From JBLHKW01 sp047618565 (lineage in GTDB: Bacteria > Planctomycetota > UBA1135 > GCA-002686595): a DNA stretch of 55,086 bases. The position numbers and the translations under genes are program-made. The notes below the pieces were generated by a model, which was not told the origin of the DNA, ran no database searches, and saw nothing but the letters and a program-made list of their open reading frames with translations. Positions 51,445 through 55,086 of this stretch are shown here, in pieces. How positions within the stretch are numbered: the stretch's first letter is position 1; every line of letters starts with the position of its first letter. The stretch lies in the NCBI GenBank assembly GCA_047618565.1, contig JBLHKW010000007.1, forward strand, positions 1-55,086, written 5' to 3'.

Positions 51445-53469
51445 ATGCGACACACCCCCCTTCACCGATCTGCGTGCATCCTGCTGGCCCTGACATTCAC
51501 TGGCCAAGTGACCCAGGCGGGCGGACGCGAGACCGAGCGCGAACTGATCGTCGAGCCCGCGTCGATCGAGATCGAATCCGGGGATGAGACCCGGATCGTG
51601 GCCTACGTGAAGGACGCGGATGGCGAGCGCTCCGACGAGGAGGTGTTCTTCTTCTCGCGCGCCAGACGGTCCGTGACGGTCGACAAGGAGGGGCAGGTCG
51701 TGGCCCTACAGCCCGGGGCCTTCGAAATCGTCGTGCGCACCAAGCGACCCAGCGGAGAGGACAGCGAAGCGCAGCGCCTCAGCACCACGATCCCGGTCAC
51801 GGTCAACGCCCCGCCACTCGAGCGGCTGGAACTCACGCTGCCCGCCGGCATGATCCATGCGGGCACGCGCATCGACCTGGGCATCGTCGCGATGGACGTC
51901 CGCAGCAGGCCACGACCCGAACCCGAGGTATCCCTCACGAGCGACACACCGTCCGTGGCCTCGTTCGACGCCTTCGACAAGCTAACGGCGCACCGTCCCG
52001 GGAGTTTCACCGTACATGCGACCTGCGAGAGCCTCACTGCAGAGCGCACCTTCGAGGTGCACGCCAATCCCGTCGCAAGCCTGATCGTGGTGGCGGATGC
52101 GAGCCACGTGCGCACGGGCGACGTCGTGCACTTCGTCGTGGAGGCACGCGATGCGAGCGGCAGCCCGGTCAGCGGTGTGCCGGTCCAGCTGTCCGTCGTG
52201 AGCGAACCGGACGACACCCTCGGGCAGCCCGCTTCGGGACAGGTCGAGCAGGACGGACGCTTCGTGGCCGAGACGCCAGGCCTCTATTCGATCATCGCGA
52301 CCTGCGGCAACACGGTCGCACGCGCCAGCGTGCGCGCCGACGCGCGCAATGTGGGCGGCGCCTTCAAGCTCGTGGGTCGCGGCCCGGTCGCGGACATGCA
52401 CACCTCGGATCTCTGGGTCTGGGAGGGCGTCGACGGCCGCGATTACGCGGTCACGGGAACCTGGGGCGCCAACGGAGACACGCTCTTCTGGGACGTGACC
52501 GACCCGGAGAACATCGAACAGATCTCGAAGATCACCGTCGATGCGCGCACGATCAATGACGTCAAGGTCTCCGCGGACGGGCGCATCTGCGTCGTCAGCC
52601 GCGAGGGAGCCTCGGACCGCAAGAATGGCATCGTACTCATCGACGTGCTTGACCCGCGCAACCCCAAGATCATCTCCACCTTCGACGAGGACCTGACCGG
52701 CGGCGTGCACAACGTCTTCATCGACGGCAGCAACGTCTACGCGCTCTCCGCCGGACGGCGGTACGACGTGATCGACATGGCGGACCAGGCCTCGCCGCGT
52801 CGCGTCGGGAGCTTCGAACTGGACACCCCCGGACACTCGATTCACGACGTCTGGATCGATGCCGGACTGGCGTATTCCTCGAACTGGGGCGACGGGATCC
52901 AGATTGTTGACGTGGGCAACGGCATGCGCGGCGGCACGCCCGAGAACCCGGTGCGTGTGGCCAGCTACGCCTACCCGAGTGGTTGGAACCACGCGGCCTT
53001 CCCGTACCGCAGCGCGCAGACCGAGCGCTGGTACGTGCTCGCCGGTGACGAGGCCTTTCCGAATGGCCTCAACATCACGGACACGCCGACCTATCCCCGT
53101 GGCTGGCTGCACTTCATCGACTTCACGGACTTGGAGCAACCGCGTGAGGTCGCGCGCTACCAGGTGCCCGAGGCGGGCACCCACAACTTCTGGGTCGACG
53201 GGGATCTGTGCTACGTCGCCTACTACAACGCTGGCCTGCGGGTGATCGACATGTCCGGCGAGCTGATGGGCGACCTGTACCGCCAGGGTCGAGAGATCGC
53301 CTGGTTCCTGCCGGATGACCCGGACGGCTACATCGCGAACGCACCGATGACCTGGGGCCCGCAACCCCACAAGGGCAACATCTTCTTCTCGGACTGGAAC
53401 TCGGGCCTGTGGTGCGTCCGCCTGGAGCTACCCGACACGCTCAAGCCGGACGCGGAGAGCGCGCGATGA
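51445..53469 (+). CDS. Exported protein with Ig-like domains and LVIVD-repeat propeller
   Basis: A 674-residue protein with a signal peptide (ACILLALTFTGQVTQA). Residues 35-300 hold three bacterial Ig-like (BIG2-type) domains (LIVEPASIEIESGDETRIVA, VPVQLSVVSEPDD). From about 305 there is a beta-propeller of LVIVD type: LFWDVTDPENIEQISKITV, IVLIDVLDPRNPKIISTF, YDVIDMADQASPRRVGSF, IQIVDVGNGM and LRVIDMSGELMG. His residues in DMHTSDLWVWEG, GVHNVFIDG, HSIHDVWID, SGWNHAAFP and GTHNFWVDG recur at equivalent places in the blades. These repeats are common in exported proteins of unknown role. The next gene overlaps it (ATGA). Confidence 0.85.
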   Translation: MRHTPLHRSACILLALTFTGQVTQAGGRETERELIVEPASIEIESGDETRIVAYVKDADGERSDEEVFFFSRARRSVTVDKEGQVVALQPGAFEIVVRTKRPSGEDSEAQRLSTTIPVTVNAPPLERLELTLPAGMIHAGTRIDLGIVAMDVRSRPRPEPEVSLTSDTPSVASFDAFDKLTAHRPGSFTVHATCESLTAERTFEVHANPVASLIVVADASHVRTGDVVHFVVEARDASGSPVSGVPVQLSVVSEPDDTLGQPASGQVEQDGRFVAETPGLYSIIATCGNTVARASVRADARNVGGAFKLVGRGPVADMHTSDLWVWEGVDGRDYAVTGTWGANGDTLFWDVTDPENIEQISKITVDARTINDVKVSADGRICVVSREGASDRKNGIVLIDVLDPRNPKIISTFDEDLTGGVHNVFIDGSNVYALSAGRRYDVIDMADQASPRRVGSFELDTPGHSIHDVWIDAGLAYSSNWGDGIQIVDVGNGMRGGTPENPVRVASYAYPSGWNHAAFPYRSAQTERWYVLAGDEAFPNGLNITDTPTYPRGWLHFIDFTDLEQPREVARYQVPEAGTHNFWVDGDLCYVAYYNAGLRVIDMSGELMGDLYRQGREIAWFLPDDPDGYIANAPMTWGPQPHKGNIFFSDWNSGLWCVRLELPDTLKPDAESAR

Positions 53470-54533
53470 TCAGCGCCCTGCTGCTCTGTTCGGCTGCGCT
53501 GGCCGCGCCCGGGACGAACGCGTACTACGTGTACGTCACGGCGGAGTCGGCGGATGAGGTCTACCTGACCCGCTTCGACGGGACCGACGTTTCCGTGCAG
53601 GCACGCATCCCGGTCGGCTACATGCCGACGGAGATCGAGGGCCCGCACGGGCTGACCGTCGAGCCCGGTGGAGAGCACTGGTTCCTGAGCATGGCGCACG
53701 GCAAGCCGTTCGGAACGCTGTACAAGTACCGCACGAGCGACAACCGCGTCGTGGGCGACGTCGAGCTGGGCCTGTTTCCGGCCACGATGCAGATTTCCGA
53801 GGCGACAGGCCTGCTCTACTGCGTCAACTTTGACCTGCACGGCGACATGAGCCCGAGCTCGGTCTCGATCGTCGACCCCGACGAGATGGTCGAGGTGGCG
53901 CGCGTGGAGACCGGCGCCATGCCCCACGGTTCGCGCCTCTCACCGGACGGAACACGCCACTACTCGTGCGCGATGATGACGGACGAGATTTTCGAGATCG
54001 ACGCAACGGGCTTCGAACGCCTGCGAACCTTGCGCATCGGCGACGGCACGGGCTTCGCCGCACGCAGCCCGTCCGGGGATCACCACAAGGCGGTCACCAA
54101 GCCCACCTGGATCATGCCCCACCCCTCGAAGCCAGTGGCCTTCGTCTGCCTGAACGGGGCCGCCCAGGTCGTCGAGGTCGATCTCGACGACTGGCGCGTC
54201 TCGCGCCGTTTTCCGACCGCCAGGGCGCCCTACAACCTGGATCTCACGCGGGACGGCAAGCGCATGGTGGTGACCTACAAGGGCGCGGCCTCGATCGGGG
54301 TCTGGGACCTGGAAACCGGCCTCGAGCTCAAACGCATCGAGACGACCCGGCGCGTGACCCACGGCGTCGTCATCTCCCCCGATGGACGCTACGCTTTCAT
54401 CTCGAACGAGAGCGTCGGGGGAGATCCTGGCACCCTCGACGTGATCGACCTGAAGAGCCTCGAGCGCGTGGCCTCGGTAGAGATCGGCCTGCAGCCCGGC
54501 GGAATCGCATTTTGGAAGATGGAAGCACAGTGA
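53466..54533 (+). CDS. YncE-like exported beta-propeller protein
   Basis: A 355-residue protein from the ATG at 53466, which overlaps the upstream stop (ATGA). A short signal (MISALLLCSAALAAPG) opens it. The rest is a seven-bladed propeller with YVTN-type repeats: YYVYVTAESADEVYL, TMQISEATGLLYCVN, SVSIVDPDEMVEVARVETG, HGSRLSPDGTRHYSC, SIGVWDLETGLELKRIET and VVISPDGRYAFISNES. HGLTVEPGGEHWFLSMAHG and MPHGSRLSPDG carry repeated His. Some relatives bind metals or heme c partners; no CxxCH is present. Its operon neighbours are an LVIVD protein and a TPR protein. Confidence 0.85.
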   Translation: MISALLLCSAALAAPGTNAYYVYVTAESADEVYLTRFDGTDVSVQARIPVGYMPTEIEGPHGLTVEPGGEHWFLSMAHGKPFGTLYKYRTSDNRVVGDVELGLFPATMQISEATGLLYCVNFDLHGDMSPSSVSIVDPDEMVEVARVETGAMPHGSRLSPDGTRHYSCAMMTDEIFEIDATGFERLRTLRIGDGTGFAARSPSGDHHKAVTKPTWIMPHPSKPVAFVCLNGAAQVVEVDLDDWRVSRRFPTARAPYNLDLTRDGKRMVVTYKGAASIGVWDLETGLELKRIETTRRVTHGVVISPDGRYAFISNESVGGDPGTLDVIDLKSLERVASVEIGLQPGGIAFWKMEAQ

Positions 54534-55086
54534 TGAGACACGCGAACCAACGAACGATCCGGCTCTCCGCGATGATCCTTGGCGCCGCCGCGCTACCCGC
54601 CTCGGCCTGGGCCCAAGAGGCGATCCCCGAGGGCCACTCCTCGCACGGCGAGGCCTTCAACGAGGGACCGCGTCAGGCTGCCTACCTGATGCCAGCGCCC
54701 TCCAACGTGCACTTCCCGGTGACGGCGGCGCACGACTCCGCACAGCCGTTCTTCGACCAGGGCATCGGGCAACTGCACGGCTTCTGGCACTTCGAAGCGG
54801 AGCGCTCCTTCCGCCAGGTCGCGGCCCTCGACTCGGACTGCGCCATGGCGTACTGGGGCATGGCGATGGCCAATGTCGACAACTCCGAACGCGCCGCCAG
54901 CTTTGCCCGGGTGGCCTGGCTCAAGCGCGGGCTGGTGACCGATCGAGAACGCGCCTACATCGATTCGATCGCACGCTTCCACGAAGTGGAAGGACCCGTC
55001 GAAGCCGAAGCGGACGAGGCCGACGACGAGGAGTCAACGAAAGAGGAGCCCCTGGACGAGGCGGCGCTGAAAGAACGCAAGGACGC
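54533..55086 (+). CDS. Exported TPR-like protein, C-terminus cut by window edge
   Basis: The ATG lies on the last base of the upstream stop (TGATG) and 184 codons are visible. The signal peptide is MILGAAALPASAWAQ. The start of the mature protein has AHDSAQPFFDQGIGQLHGFWHFEAERSFRQVAALDSDCAMAYWGMAMAN, the opening of a family of exported tetratricopeptide-like proteins that share the QGxxxLHGFxHxEAxRSF...DPxCAMAYWG pattern. A very acidic stretch (VEAEADEADDEESTKEEP) then begins near residue 155. The His and Cys in the conserved block are notable, but no function is known. It is third in the propeller operon. Confidence 0.8.
   Translation, partial: MRHANQRTIRLSAMILGAAALPASAWAQEAIPEGHSSHGEAFNEGPRQAAYLMPAPSNVHFPVTAAHDSAQPFFDQGIGQLHGFWHFEAERSFRQVAALDSDCAMAYWGMAMANVDNSERAASFARVAWLKRGLVTDRERAYIDSIARFHEVEGPVEAEADEADDEESTKEEPLDEAALKERKD

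Overview
The window is high-GC (about two thirds G+C) bacterial chromosome from a Gram-negative, lipid-A-making organism. GTG and TTG starts are frequent, and most same-strand neighbours overlap by 4 or 8 nt. The gene mix fits a marine planctomycete or a close relative: exported nickel superoxide dismutase, a CotH/VTC/DUF4956 operon, many BNR/TolB/YncE propeller proteins, a questin-oxidase-like protein, and lipid A plus heptose genes. That placement is an inference from gene content; there is no rRNA in the window. I found no tRNA, CRISPR array, intact insertion sequence or prophage.

Layout. 1-6583 (-): an exported BNR/sortilin-like propeller protein (cut by the left edge) behind a TolB-propeller amidohydrolase. 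6930-9499 (+): ribosomal proteins L28 and L33, a terminator, then a ZIP transporter coupled to an SO_0444-type Cu/Zn efflux permease. 9669-12053: a methylglutaconyl-CoA-hydratase-like crotonase (-) and a questin-oxidase-like protein (+). 12170-15077 (-): two GT9 heptosyltransferases and a WaaP-like sugar kinase, all overlapping. 15281-18488 (+): a tandem pair of glutamate dehydrogenases, the second without its catalytic lysine, then a nickel superoxide dismutase. 18492-31133 (-): a long envelope cluster (TauE permease, split heptose kinase and nucleotidyltransferase, B12-radical SAM protein, fused HldE, deoxyhypusine-synthase-like protein, LpxL-like acyltransferase, LpxK, RNA polymerase omega, HAD/P-loop fusion, large membrane protein).

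31182-37771: a GT-C glycosyltransferase and a cupin (+), a glutamate-cysteine-ligase-like protein with CBS domains (-), and an exported M1 peptidase (+). 37792-43157 (-): DUF4956, CotH kinase with beta-helix, VTC polyphosphate polymerase and an ILEI-domain protein in one operon. 43460-43974 (+): a decayed methyltransferase gene. 43991-46561: a small four-helix membrane protein (-), a striking C-tract repeat, and a coiled-coil lipoprotein coupled to a terpenoid-cyclase-fold protein (+). 46619-51166 (-): a MacAB-type export operon whose first permease gene seems to lack a canonical start codon. 51445-55086 (+): an LVIVD-repeat protein, a YncE-like propeller and a TPR protein (cut by the right edge) in one overlapping operon.

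Together the genes mainly build the outer membrane: lipid A acylation and phosphorylation, ADP-heptose supply, heptose transfer and core phosphorylation. A second theme is exported propeller and repeat proteins. The observations I would follow first are the catalytic/pseudo-catalytic glutamate dehydrogenase pair, the DUF4956-CotH-VTC-ILEI operon, and the duplicated and diverged heptose-activation genes around a radical SAM enzyme.
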